Source of the DNA: Caballeronia jiangsuensis
Lineage (GTDB): Bacteria > Pseudomonadota > Gammaproteobacteria > Burkholderiales > Burkholderiaceae
Reading direction: 5' to 3'
DNA length: 64,000 nucleotides
NCBI GenBank assembly: GCA_000648925.1
Contig: JFHF01000035.1
Coordinates: 33,367-97,366 of the forward strand
The notes beneath the pieces are model-generated. The model had not been told where the DNA came from. It saw only the letters and a program-made list of their open reading frames with translations, and ran no database searches. The position numbers were made by a program, and so were the translations under genes. Shown here in pieces: positions 7,449 through 15,753 of this stretch (position 1 is its first letter; every line of letters begins with the position of its first letter).

Positions 7449-8816
7449 TCAGGCGGGCTCGATGCTGCGCTTGCCGGTGAGACGCAGCACGCTGACGACG
7501 GCGGCGGCCGCCGCGAAGGCCGCCGCGACGGCAATCGCGATCACCGGACCCTGCTTCGGCGCGACGCCGAAGATCAGCGCGACGAGCGCCGCGCCCAGCG
7601 TCTGCCCGGTGAGGCGCGCGGTGCCGAGCATCCCGCTTGCGCCGCCGCTGCGATGACGCGGCGCGGCGGCGAGCATCTGACGATTGTTGGGCGACTGAAA
7701 AAGCCCGAAGCCGAGCCCGCAGACGGCCATGCGCCACGCGATATCGAACGCGTCCGGATGCGCGCCCACGCTCGCGAGCAGCACCAGCCCGACGGTCAGG
7801 ATCGCGAGCCCGATGCCGCCGAGCAGCCCAGCCGGATAACGATCCGCGAGCACGCCCGCGAGCGGCGCGACGAACACGATGACGAGCGGCCACGGCGTCA
7901 TCAGAAAGCCTGTCTCGACCTGGCTCATGCCGAAATTGTTCTGCAGCAGGAACGGCAGCGAAACGAACGCGAGCATCTGCGCGCAGAACGAACACACCGA
8001 CGCGCCGACCGACAGCGCGAACACCGGAATGCGCATCAGATCGACGGGCAGAAGCGGCGCGCTTTGCGTCAGTTGCCGCTTGACGAAGAAATAGCCGATG
8101 ACCGCCGTCACGATGATCTCGCCGATCACATACGGACGATGTTCGCCGTGCCCGAAGCCATCGACCGCGACGATCGCGAGGCCAAAGAACAGCGCGTTCA
8201 TGATCGCGCTGATGTAGTCGTAGGGCTGCCGATGTCCCGGCGTGCGCGGCATCGATTTCCAGCCGATCGCGAACGCCACGACGCCGATCGGCACGTTGAT
8301 CGCGAAGAGCCACGGCCAGGTCGCGACGGAGAGCACGCCCGAGGCGACCGTCGGCCCGATCACCGACGAGATGGCGACGACCGTCGCATTGATCGACACG
8401 CCGCGCCCGAGCTGATCGTGCGGATAGATGATGCGCACGAGCGCCGTGTTCACGCTCATGATCCCCGCCGCGCCGAAGCCCTGCACGACGCGCGCGATGG
8501 TGAGCGCGACGAGCGAGCCGGACAGCGCGCACGCGAACGACGACACCGTGAAGAGCGCGAGCCCCGCCATATACACGCGTCGGTAGCCGATGCGATCGCC
8601 GAGCGAGGCGAGCGGCAGGAGCGAGATGGTGATCGTGAGCTGATAGGCGTTGACGACCCAGATGGAATCGGCGGGCGAGGCGTTCAGATTGCGCGCGATG
8701 GTCGGCAGCGCGACATTGGCGATGGCGCCGTCGAGCACCGCGAGCGTGATGCCGAGCGCGACGACGGCAATGGCCCAGTATCGCTGGGGCAGCGGCAGAC
8801 CTTGGTCGGAATCCAT
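7449..8816 (-). CDS. MFS transporter, DHA2 (14-helix) drug-efflux type
   Basis: 455 residues from the preferred ATG, with about 13-14 hydrophobic helices. Family marks include LAVLDGAIANVALPTIARNL in helix 1 (motif D1 of drug:proton antiporters), LASLGDRIGYRRVYMAGL between helices 2 and 3 (motif A) and the ARVVQGFGAAGIM stretch of helix 4. The likely role is proton-driven export of hydrophobic compounds across the inner membrane; the substrate cannot be told. A GTG at 8906 would add 30 polar residues and neither start has a strong ribosome site, so the N-terminus is uncertain. It is transcribed toward the PfpI gene with a 115-base gap. Confidence 0.9.
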   Translation of the reverse strand: MDSDQGLPLPQRYWAIAVVALGITLAVLDGAIANVALPTIARNLNASPADSIWVVNAYQLTITISLLPLASLGDRIGYRRVYMAGLALFTVSSFACALSGSLVALTIARVVQGFGAAGIMSVNTALVRIIYPHDQLGRGVSINATVVAISSVIGPTVASGVLSVATWPWLFAINVPIGVVAFAIGWKSMPRTPGHRQPYDYISAIMNALFFGLAIVAVDGFGHGEHRPYVIGEIIVTAVIGYFFVKRQLTQSAPLLPVDLMRIPVFALSVGASVCSFCAQMLAFVSLPFLLQNNFGMSQVETGFLMTPWPLVIVFVAPLAGVLADRYPAGLLGGIGLAILTVGLVLLASVGAHPDAFDIAWRMAVCGLGFGLFQSPNNRQMLAAAPRHRSGGASGMLGTARLTGQTLGAALVALIFGVAPKQGPVIAIAVAAAFAAAAAVVSVLRLTGKRSIEPA

Positions 8817-8916
8817 CGATGGGCGGGCAGTGGCGAGCGGCGCATTGTAAGACGCGCCGTTTTCAAATGGCTTGTACGCCGGCGCGGCCGCACGGGTCCG
8901 CGCCACGTCCTGATGC

Positions 8917-9420
8917 TTACTTCAGCTCGTAAAGGCCGGTGTAGGTCGCCGAATCGATCTCGTTGAGGTGAGTCATGAAGCGCGCCACCGCGTTGGTCAC
9001 GTTTCCGTCGAGCGGCAGGCTTTCCGCGGACAGCGCATGGATGCGGAAGATATAGCGATGCGGCTTGTCGCCACGCGGCGGCGCCGCGCCGCCGAAACCG
9101 ACGGTGCCGTAGTCGTTGCGAAGCTGCAGCGCGCCTTGCGGCAGCAGACTGCCGTCGGCCTTGCCGGCATTGCGCGGCAGCGAGCGCGCATCGGCTGGAA
9201 TGTTGACGACGATCCAGTGCCAGAAGCCGCTGCCGGTGGGCGCGTCGGGATCGTAGACGGTGAGCGCGAGACTGCGCGTATCGGCGGGCGGATCTTCCCA
9301 TTGCAGCGCCGGGGAAATGTTCTCGCCCGAACCGCCGAAGGCTTGCTGGTCGAATTCCTGCGCGTGCGTCATGAAGCCGTTCGTGGGAAATTCGTCGGAC
9401 CAGATGCGGAAATCAGCCAT
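8917..9420 (-). CDS. YbhB/YbcL family protein (PEBP, Raf kinase inhibitor-like)
   Basis: 167 residues of the bacterial phosphatidylethanolamine-binding fold. The two ligand-site signatures are visible: ALTVYDPDAPTGSGFWHWIVVNIP (DPDxP then HW) and YGTVGFGGAAPPRGDKPHRYIFRIHAL (GPxPPxGxxHRY-like). The N-terminus has the usual NISPALQW segment. No signal peptide. Bacterial members bind small anionic ligands, but their role is unclear. AAGGAGG lies ten bases before the ATG. It is the first gene of the minus-strand run that continues through the MFS pump and the stress cluster. Confidence 0.93.
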   Translation of the reverse strand: MADFRIWSDEFPTNGFMTHAQEFDQQAFGGSGENISPALQWEDPPADTRSLALTVYDPDAPTGSGFWHWIVVNIPADARSLPRNAGKADGSLLPQGALQLRNDYGTVGFGGAAPPRGDKPHRYIFRIHALSAESLPLDGNVTNAVARFMTHLNEIDSATYTGLYELK

Positions 9421-9746
9421 GAGAGTCGTGCCTCCTTCTTATAGCGATGTGGATGGATGCGGCACAGCGCATCGGACCGCGCGATGTCGCGCGCACATCC
9501 GAGCGGTGCAGCAAACGTGCCCGAGACTGCGCGGCATGGAACACGCGTGAAACGCGCGCGCGGCAAGGGCATGGCCAATCGAGTGTAGCATCCGCCCCCG
9601 ATATCCGGCATGAGCGCGAACGCTACGACAAACATGCGCAAAACGGGAGATTCGGCCCCGGAAATACGGCGCGCGCTACAATAATGAGATGAATTCAGGC
9701 ATCAACCAGGGACCATTTTGAGCCGGCGCGAGCCGAAAGGATGACC
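9421..9746. other. Divergent intergenic region, PEBP gene and diguanylate cyclase
   Basis: 326 bases. A -10-like TACAAT lies at 9677-9682, about 65 bases before the cyclase start, but I see no good -35 at the right distance. AAAGGA at 9736-9741 is the ribosome site that points to the second of two closely spaced ATG codons. Confidence 0.4.
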
Positions 9747-11225
9747 ATGCCAAACGACCCGCGCCGCGCTGCCGGTCAATTCACGCCGGCGAGCGTGCCG
9801 GAGGACGATGCCGACATGTTCGACCTCGCGCCCGTGTCGCTCTGGCTCGAGGATTTCAGCGCCGTACGCGAGCAGTTCGAGCGCTGGCGCGCGGCGGGCG
9901 TCGCCGACCTGCGCGCGTTTCTCGCCGAAAACCCTCAACGCATCGCCGAATGTTCGTCGCGCATTCGTGTCGTGAAGGTCAATCAGCGCACGCTGTCGCT
10001 GTTCCAGGCAAGCGATGTCGATGATCTCGTGCAGAACCTCGATCGCGTGTTCCGCGACGACATGCTCACCACGCACATCGACGAACTGGAGCAGTTGTGG
10101 TCCGGCAAGTCGCGCTTCGTGAGTCAGACGGTCAACTACACGCTGGATGGCAAACGCCTCGACGTGCTGCTCAAGGCGGTCGTCCTGCCGGGCCACGAGG
10201 ACACATGGACGCGCGTGCTCGTCACCATCGAGGACATCACCGAACTCGAAGCGATGCGTCGCACGGCCGCCGCGAGCGAGCTGTATGCGCGCGGACTCTT
10301 CGAGCATTCGCCGGTGTCGCTGTGGGTTGAAGACTTCAGTTCCGTGAAGTCGCTGCTGGACGATGTGCGCGAGCGCGGCATCGTCGACTTTCGCACGTTC
10401 ACCAACGTTCATCCGGAGTTCGTCGAGCGCTGCATGCAGGAGATTCACGTGCTCGACGTGAATCAGCACACGCTGCGCATGTTCGCCGCGCCGATCAAGG
10501 CGACGCTGCTCACGCGCCTGTCCGACGTGTTCCGCGACGACATGCAGCAGCATTTCCAGGAACAGTTGATCGACCTATGGGACGGCAAGCTCTTCCATCA
10601 GCGCGAAGTGCTGAACTATTCGCTCGAAGGCAACGAGGTGCACGTGCATCTGCAGTTCTCGGTGTTTCCGGGACATGAGGCGCGCTGGGATCTCGTGCTC
10701 GTCGCGCTCACGGACATCACCGCGCGCAAGAAGGCCGAGGCGTATCTGGAATTCCTCGGCAAGCACGACGTGCTCACGAAGCTCAAGAACCGCTCGTTCT
10801 ATATCGACGAAATCAATCGCCTCGAACGCAAGGGCCCGTTCCCGGTGACGGCGATCGCGGTCGATGTGAACGGGCTCAAGGGCGTCAACGACCAGCTCGG
10901 CCACGCCGCCGGCGATGCGCTGTTGCGCCGCGCGGGCGAAGTGCTCGGCAAGGCGGTGGAGAAGCCGTTCCAGGCGGCGCGCATCGGCGGCGACGAGTTC
11001 ATGATTCTTCTGCCGGGCACCGACGAGCGCGGCGGCGACGCGGTGATCGAGAGCATTCGCCAGTTGCTCGAAGTGAACAACCAGTTCTATTCGGGCAATC
11101 CGCTTTCTTTCGCGATGGGCGCGGCCACCGCGCACGAGGGCGAGCGGCTCGAACCGATGCTGCAACGCGCCGACGCCGCCATGTACGCGGAAAAACGCGC
11201 GCACTACGACGGCAAGAACGCGTGA
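9747..11225 (+). CDS. Soluble diguanylate cyclase with two tandem PAS-like sensor modules
   Basis: 492 residues. Two PAS-like modules, about 27-160 and 179-323, are visibly related to each other: each begins PVSLW(L/V)EDFS and contains VFRDDM and an H/GxE-W...L(V/T)(T/A)..DIT end. A GGDEF domain follows at about 333-488 with the intact active-site signature RIGGDEF. No RxxD I-site precedes it, so product feedback inhibition through that site is not expected. There is no membrane segment, so sensing should be cytosolic. The reaction is 2 GTP to cyclic di-GMP. The start at 9747 is preferred to 9741 because AAAGGA would have no spacing to the earlier ATG. Its stop abuts the stop of the next, convergent gene. 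Confidence 0.9.
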   Translation: MPNDPRRAAGQFTPASVPEDDADMFDLAPVSLWLEDFSAVREQFERWRAAGVADLRAFLAENPQRIAECSSRIRVVKVNQRTLSLFQASDVDDLVQNLDRVFRDDMLTTHIDELEQLWSGKSRFVSQTVNYTLDGKRLDVLLKAVVLPGHEDTWTRVLVTIEDITELEAMRRTAAASELYARGLFEHSPVSLWVEDFSSVKSLLDDVRERGIVDFRTFTNVHPEFVERCMQEIHVLDVNQHTLRMFAAPIKATLLTRLSDVFRDDMQQHFQEQLIDLWDGKLFHQREVLNYSLEGNEVHVHLQFSVFPGHEARWDLVLVALTDITARKKAEAYLEFLGKHDVLTKLKNRSFYIDEINRLERKGPFPVTAIAVDVNGLKGVNDQLGHAAGDALLRRAGEVLGKAVEKPFQAARIGGDEFMILLPGTDERGGDAVIESIRQLLEVNNQFYSGNPLSFAMGAATAHEGERLEPMLQRADAAMYAEKRAHYDGKNA

Positions 11226-11621
11226 TTACTGCTGCGTGACTTCGTCGATGCCGCGATTGAGCGCCGGGCACGCCTCGCCGATCTGCTTCTGATACTCCGA
11301 CGGATTGCTCGTCTTGAGCTTTTCGAAGCGATCGACGGTCGGTTGCGCCTGCGCGAGACCGAGCTTCCATTCGCCATCGAAATCGGGTGCGTCGGGATAG
11401 CTCGTATGGACGACGTCCTTGAAGCGCGCGACCTTAGCGGCATCGATATGACAGACATCCGCCGCGCCGCGCGCGATGTTCGCGCTCGTCATCACGCCTT
11501 CTGCGGCCATCAGTTGTTTCGACGACGGATGGCCCGGCGGCATCGCGGTCTGCGCCGTCGCGCAGAGACACCAGGTGGCCAGAATGGCGGGAGCCAGAAA
11601 GAGCGAACGCTTGATGCGCAT
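11226..11621 (-). CDS. Secreted hypothetical protein
   Basis: 131 residues with a signal peptide (MRIKRSLFLAPAILATWCLCATAQ, cleavage near 23-25). The mature part is helical with two further cysteines, one in ADVCHID and one in GEACPAL, which may form a disulfide in the periplasm. I recognise no named domain. The stop codon TTA (minus strand) starts at the base directly after the TGA of the diguanylate cyclase gene, leaving no intergenic sequence between convergent genes. Confidence that it is expressed rests on the signal peptide and high-GC codon pattern. Confidence 0.7.
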   Translation of the reverse strand: MRIKRSLFLAPAILATWCLCATAQTAMPPGHPSSKQLMAAEGVMTSANIARGAADVCHIDAAKVARFKDVVHTSYPDAPDFDGEWKLGLAQAQPTVDRFEKLKTSNPSEYQKQIGEACPALNRGIDEVTQQ

Positions 11622-11751
11622 ATGATTTTCGGTTTGTCTGCGGGGTGAAAAAATTATAGGTGAAGCCCTTCGTATTGAGCGCCTGTTATGGCGAGGATGC
11701 GTCGAAAGCGCGTGCTAGAATCGATTTTCAACGCCGTTCTCAGACAGAAAA

Positions 11752-12432
11752 ATGAAGAAAGGAAGCAAGGCCGCGACTGCTGCGCCCTCGTCGACCACGG
11801 AGCAAGGGCGGCGCAAGTACGATCCTGAGGAGACCAAGCGGAACATTCTCGACATCGCCACACAGGAGTTTTCGGCGATGGGCCTCGCGGGCGCGCGTGT
11901 CGACGCCATCGCGGAGCGCACCAACACCACGAAGCGCATGCTGTACTACTACTTCGGCAGCAAGGAAGGCTTGTACGAAGCGGTACTGGAGCAGGTCTAC
12001 GGCGATATCCGCGCGCTCGAACAGGAATTGCAGCTTGCGGAAATGGAGCCGGTGGAAGCGCTGCGCGAATTCGTCGGTTTCACGTTCGACTATCACGACA
12101 AGCATCGCGATTTCGTGCGCCTCGTGACCATCGAAAACATTCACGGCGCGAAGTACATCGAACAATCGAAGACCTTCAAGGCGCGCAATTCGACGGTCGT
12201 GAAGACCATCGAGGATCTCATCGCACGCGGCGTCGAGGCGGGCAAGTTTCGCGACGACGTCGATCCGATCGACCTGCATCTGATGATCAGCTCGTTCTGC
12301 TTTCACCGCGTGGCGAACCGTCATACGTGGGGCGCGGCGTTCGGGCGCGATCCGTCGGGCACGCGTTCGCGGGCGCGCCATCGCGAGATGATCGTCGATG
12401 CGGTGTCGCGCTACATGCGGCGCGACGGCTGA
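11752..12432 (+). CDS. TetR/AcrR family regulator, likely of the quinate/shikimate genes
   Basis: 226 residues. The TetR N-terminal helix-turn-helix is at about 25-72 (KRNILDIATQEFSAMGLAGARVDAIAERTNTTKRMLYYYFGSKEGLYEAVL), and a ligand-binding helical domain follows. The DNA-binding helix pattern TxKRMLYYYFGSK is close to that of the second TetR protein in this window at 53.5 kb, and both share an EN-x-H-x-A-(K/R)-Y-I segment in the effector domain, so they are paralogues. It converges on the AroE-like gene and lies 1.2 kb from quiC, so control of that pair is the natural guess. The start ATG has AAAGGA upstream only weakly; the in-frame position is consistent with the domain. Confidence 0.88.
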   Translation: MKKGSKAATAAPSSTTEQGRRKYDPEETKRNILDIATQEFSAMGLAGARVDAIAERTNTTKRMLYYYFGSKEGLYEAVLEQVYGDIRALEQELQLAEMEPVEALREFVGFTFDYHDKHRDFVRLVTIENIHGAKYIEQSKTFKARNSTVVKTIEDLIARGVEAGKFRDDVDPIDLHLMISSFCFHRVANRHTWGAAFGRDPSGTRSRARHREMIVDAVSRYMRRDG

Positions 12433-12453
12433 GCTTTTCCTCGCGCGCATGGC

Positions 12454-12486
12454 AAAACGGCGGCACTCTCGCGAGGCCGCCGTTTT
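12454..12486. terminator. Bidirectional terminator between tetR and the aroE-like gene
   Basis: Perfect 11-bp stem AAAACGGCGGC with GCCGCCGTTTT and an 11-nt loop, flanked by an A-run and a T-run, as expected for a shared terminator of two convergent genes. Confidence 0.9.
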
Positions 12487-12504
12487 TTCATGGCTATCGG
12501 CGTT

Positions 12505-13362
12505 TCAGCTTTCCAGCAAGGTCTGGAAATGCGCGAACATGCGCTCGGCATCCGGCTCGCGGCCGGTGAAGATGCGCAGCGCATCGACCGCCTGGCACAC
12601 CGCCATGCCGCCGCCGCTCACCGTGCGGCAGCCGAGCGCCTTCGCCGCTTTCAGCAGCTCGGTTTCGAGCGGGAAATAGACGATCTCCGCGACCCACAAT
12701 TCCTTGTGCAGATACTCCGCCGGCAGCGGCAGGCCGGGCAGCTTCGCCATGCCCGTCGGCGTCGCGTGGATGAGGCCGCTGGCGGTGGCGAGCGTTTCGC
12801 GCAGGTCGCCGCCGCTTTTCACGACGCGATCCGGGAAACGCGCCGCGAGTTCGGCGGCGAGCGAGGCGGCGCGCGCCGCGTCGGAATCGAACAGCGTGAG
12901 CTCGCGCGCGCCCATCGACAGCGCGGCATGGGCGACGGCCGCGCCCGCGCCGCCCGCGCCGAGCTGCACCACGCGTTCCAGCGGCGCGCCGGGCAGGCCG
13001 CGCTGGAACGCGCGCGCGAAGCCCGAGCCGTCGGTGTTGTAGCCGATGCGCTTGCCGTCCTTCAGCACCACCGTATTCACGGCGCCGAGCGCGCGGGCAT
13101 CGGGGTCGAGCTCATCGAGCAACGGGATCACGCTTTGCTTGCAGGGATACGTGATGTTCAGGCCGTCGTAGCCCATGCGCTCGGCGGCGACGAGCAGATC
13201 GGGCAGGGCGGACGGCTCCAGCGCCAGCGCCTGAAGATCGATGCGCCGATACACATAGCCGAGCCCGAGGTTGCCGCCTTCCTTTTCGTGCATGGCGGGC
13301 GTGAGCGAGCCGGCGATGCCGGAACCGATCAGGCCGATGAGATACGAAGTCTTGTTGGTCAT
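12505..13362 (-). CDS. Shikimate/quinate dehydrogenase (AroE-like, probably catabolic)
   Basis: 285 residues. Substrate-domain signature NITYPCKQ (catalytic Lys75) and AVNTVV near 94-99, followed by GYNTDG with Asp111. The Rossmann glycine motif QLGAGGAGAAV lies at about 133-143. The reaction is NAD(P)-linked interconversion of shikimate (or quinate) and its 3-dehydro form. The adjacent divergent quiC gene and nearby TetR regulator point to catabolism rather than aromatic amino-acid synthesis; the biosynthetic aroE would be elsewhere. CGGAG nine bases before the ATG supports this start over two upstream in-frame ATGs. Whether quinate or shikimate is preferred, and which cofactor, cannot be read from the sequence. 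Confidence 0.9.
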   Translation of the reverse strand: MTNKTSYLIGLIGSGIAGSLTPAMHEKEGGNLGLGYVYRRIDLQALALEPSALPDLLVAAERMGYDGLNITYPCKQSVIPLLDELDPDARALGAVNTVVLKDGKRIGYNTDGSGFARAFQRGLPGAPLERVVQLGAGGAGAAVAHAALSMGARELTLFDSDAARAASLAAELAARFPDRVVKSGGDLRETLATASGLIHATPTGMAKLPGLPLPAEYLHKELWVAEIVYFPLETELLKAAKALGCRTVSGGGMAVCQAVDALRIFTGREPDAERMFAHFQTLLES

Positions 13363-13462
13363 GCGAGCGCGCTCCGGCATGGATGAGCACTGCATGCTGC
13401 AGTGCGAGATTGATCAGGCCGCAGTGTGAACGCACGCGCGAGGCTTGTCGGTTCGTGTTTTC

Positions 13463-13486
13463 ACTAATTTGTACGGTCTAGTTAGT
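13463..13486. promoter_or_regulatory. Candidate TetR operator, imperfect palindrome
   Basis: A 24-bp imperfect palindrome with perfect 5-bp ends (ACTAA and TTAGT); 8 of 12 position pairs are complementary. It lies in the divergent aroE-quiC gap and overlaps the -35 of the proposed quiC promoter. The regulator is inferred from proximity only. Confidence 0.5.
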
Positions 13487-13496
13487 TTGTTATTAT
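13469..13496 (+). promoter_or_regulatory. Candidate sigma-70 promoter of quiC
   Basis: TTGTAC, 16-bp spacer, TATTAT. The AT content stands out locally. It is about 108 bases before the quiC start codon and overlaps the palindrome above, so a bound repressor would block it. Confidence 0.55.
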
Positions 13497-13604
13497 CTCG
13501 CAAACTGACATGGATTGCGCGCGTCCGTCATGCGGACGGCCTACACTGGAAGGCACCGCTTTCGATCCATCCCGCGTTCAATGAATTGCAACGAGGAGGC
13601 AGCG

Positions 13605-15521
13605 ATGCTGCGTTCAATCCGGACTTCCATCGCAACGGTATCCATCAGCGGCACGCTTCCCGAGAAGTTGCGGGCCATCAAGGCGGCTGGTTTCGATGGC
13701 GTCGAGATCTTCGAGAACGATCTGCTGTATTTCGACGGCACGCCTGCCGACGTGCGCCGCATGTGCGCCGATCTCGGCCTCGAGATCTACCTGTTTCAGC
13801 CGTTCCGCGATTTCGACGGCGTGAGCGCCGAGCGGCTCGCAAAAAACGTCGAGCGCGCGAAGCGCAAGTTCGAACTGATGCACGAACTCGGCACGGATCG
13901 CATTCTCGTGTGCAGCAATGTGTCGCCCGATACGATCCGCGACGACGCGCTGCTCGTCGATCAGCTCGGCGTGCTCGCGAAGATCGCGGCGGACGCCGGC
14001 GTGATCGTCGCGTACGAAGCGCTCGCGTGGGGCCGCTACGTGAACTCGTACAAGCACGCGTGGAAGCTCGTCGACGCGGTGAATCATCCGAATCTCGGCC
14101 TCGCGCTCGATACGTTCCACACGCTATCGATCCGCGATTCGGTGGAAGAGATCGCGTCGATTCCGGGCGATCGCATCGCGTTCGTGCAGATCGCCGATGC
14201 GCCCGTGCTCGCGATGGACGTGCTCGAATGGAGCCGTCACTATCGCTGCTTTCCGGGGCAGGGCGCGTTCGATGTCGCCGGCTTCACCGCGCGCGTGCTC
14301 GAAGCGGGCTACAAGGGTCCGCTGTCGCTCGAAATCTTCAACGATGGCTTTCGCGCCGCGCCGACTGCGATCACCGCGGCGGATGGTTATCGATCGCTGC
14401 GTTTCCTCGAAGAGCAGACGCGCGAACTGATGGTCGCGACGGGCAAGGACGTGCCGCCCGAACTCTTCAATCCGCCCGCGCCGCCGGAGCACATCGGCTT
14501 CCAGTTTCTCGAATTCGCCGTCGATGACGCCACGCGCGAGCACCTTTCGCAATGGCTCGGCCGGCTCGGCTTCAGGCTCGCGGGCAAGCATCGTTCGAAG
14601 GATGTCGCGTTGTATCGACACGGCGCGGGGTCGATCGTGCTCAACGCCGAAGCCGATTCGTTCGCGAGCGCGTTCTTTCAGAAGCATGGCTTGTCGCTGT
14701 GCGCATCGGCGTTTCACGTCGATGACGCGAAGCAGGCGTTCGAGCGCGCCGCCGCGTACGGCTCGGCGCCGTTCTCGGGGCAAGTCGGTCCGAACGAGCG
14801 CGTGGTGCCGGGCGTGCAGTCGCCCGACGGCAGCCTCGATTATTTCGTCGACGAATCGCCCGGCGGCCCGACGCTGTGGGAGTCCGACTTCATTCTGACG
14901 GACATCGACGGACCGTACGAAGTGGGCCCGCTCTCGCGTATCGATCACGTGTGCCTGTCGCTGCCCGCCGATGCGCTCGACACATGGGTGCTGTTCTTCA
15001 GAAGCGCGTTCGGCTTCGAAACCGAGGCAGCCGTGCTCGTGCCCGATCCGTACGGCCTCGTGCGCAGCCGCGCGGTGCGAAGCCGCGACGGCTCGGTGCG
15101 TATCGCGCTGAACGCGTCGGTCGATCGGTATACGGCGGTGTCGGAGTCGTTATCGACGTATCGCGGCTCGGGCCTGAACCATGTCGCGTTCAGCACGCCG
15201 GATATCTTCGATGCGATTCCGCGCCTCGAAGCCGACGGCGTCAAATTCCTGCGTATCCCGGGCAACTATTACGACGATCTCGTCGCGCGCTTCGGTCTGC
15301 CCGACGATCAGATCGACCAGATGCGCGAGCACAACATCCTCTACGATCGCGACGAGCGCGGCGGCGAGTTCTTCCACGCCTATACGGAGCAGCTCGATCA
15401 GCGCTTCTTCCTCGAAGTGATCGAGCGGCGCGGCGGCTACGACGGCTACGGCGCGGCCAACGCGGCGGTGCGGCTCGCGGCGCACGCGCAACAGCAGCAG
15501 CGTGCGCGTCAGGCGGCGTGA
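13605..15521 (+). CDS. quiC: 3-dehydroshikimate dehydratase fused to an HPPD-like domain
   Basis: 638 residues. The N-terminal TIM barrel (about 1-280) is an AP-endonuclease-2/sugar isomerase-like domain with the metal ligands Glu138, Asp169, Gln195 and Glu243 in the contexts AYEAL, LALDTFH, FVQIAD and SLEIFND. The spacing equals that reported for Pseudomonas QuiC1. The C-terminal half (about 290-635) is a double vicinal-oxygen-chelate region like 4-hydroxyphenylpyruvate dioxygenase. The known reaction is 3-dehydroshikimate to protocatechuate plus water, feeding the beta-ketoadipate pathway. Start set by GAGGAGG just before the ATG. Automated annotation often names it 4-hydroxyphenylpyruvate dioxygenase, which is misleading. 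It is divergent from the AroE-like gene. Confidence 0.93.
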   Translation: MLRSIRTSIATVSISGTLPEKLRAIKAAGFDGVEIFENDLLYFDGTPADVRRMCADLGLEIYLFQPFRDFDGVSAERLAKNVERAKRKFELMHELGTDRILVCSNVSPDTIRDDALLVDQLGVLAKIAADAGVIVAYEALAWGRYVNSYKHAWKLVDAVNHPNLGLALDTFHTLSIRDSVEEIASIPGDRIAFVQIADAPVLAMDVLEWSRHYRCFPGQGAFDVAGFTARVLEAGYKGPLSLEIFNDGFRAAPTAITAADGYRSLRFLEEQTRELMVATGKDVPPELFNPPAPPEHIGFQFLEFAVDDATREHLSQWLGRLGFRLAGKHRSKDVALYRHGAGSIVLNAEADSFASAFFQKHGLSLCASAFHVDDAKQAFERAAAYGSAPFSGQVGPNERVVPGVQSPDGSLDYFVDESPGGPTLWESDFILTDIDGPYEVGPLSRIDHVCLSLPADALDTWVLFFRSAFGFETEAAVLVPDPYGLVRSRAVRSRDGSVRIALNASVDRYTAVSESLSTYRGSGLNHVAFSTPDIFDAIPRLEADGVKFLRIPGNYYDDLVARFGLPDDQIDQMREHNILYDRDERGGEFFHAYTEQLDQRFFLEVIERRGGYDGYGAANAAVRLAAHAQQQQRARQAA

Positions 15522-15581
15522 AGCGGGGCTGCGCGTGACCTAAAATCGATACATGGCGCCAGGGAAAAGCAGGAGGACGTC

Positions 15582-15746
15582 ATGTGGGATTTTCCGAGCA
15601 TTTTCGTCGGGCTCGCGTGCCTCGCGACGATCGTCATCGTGCTGCTTGCGCAGGACTGGCGCGATGAACATCGCAGGCGCGTGGCGGCGCGAGACCACGC
15701 GCAACGGCATCCGTTGCGCGAGTGGTGGCTGAGGCATCGGCATTGA
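15582..15746 (+). CDS. 54-residue single-span membrane protein
   Basis: A short frame with a strong ribosome site (AGGAGG, six bases before ATG). The protein starts MWDFPSIFVGLACLATIVIV, giving one membrane helix at about 6-22, then a basic Arg/His-rich tail of about 30 residues ending LRHRH. The hydrophobic-then-basic layout places the tail in the cytoplasm. No family is recognised. It follows quiC by 60 bases, so it could share that transcript, but its role in quinate use is not implied. Confidence 0.6.
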   Translation: MWDFPSIFVGLACLATIVIVLLAQDWRDEHRRRVAARDHAQRHPLREWWLRHRH

Positions 15747-15753
15747 AGCGCGT

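Noticed and set aside
13605..15521. Annotating quiC as 4-hydroxyphenylpyruvate dioxygenase
   Set aside because: Only the C-terminal half resembles that enzyme; the N-terminal half has the metal ligands and context of 3-dehydroshikimate dehydratase.
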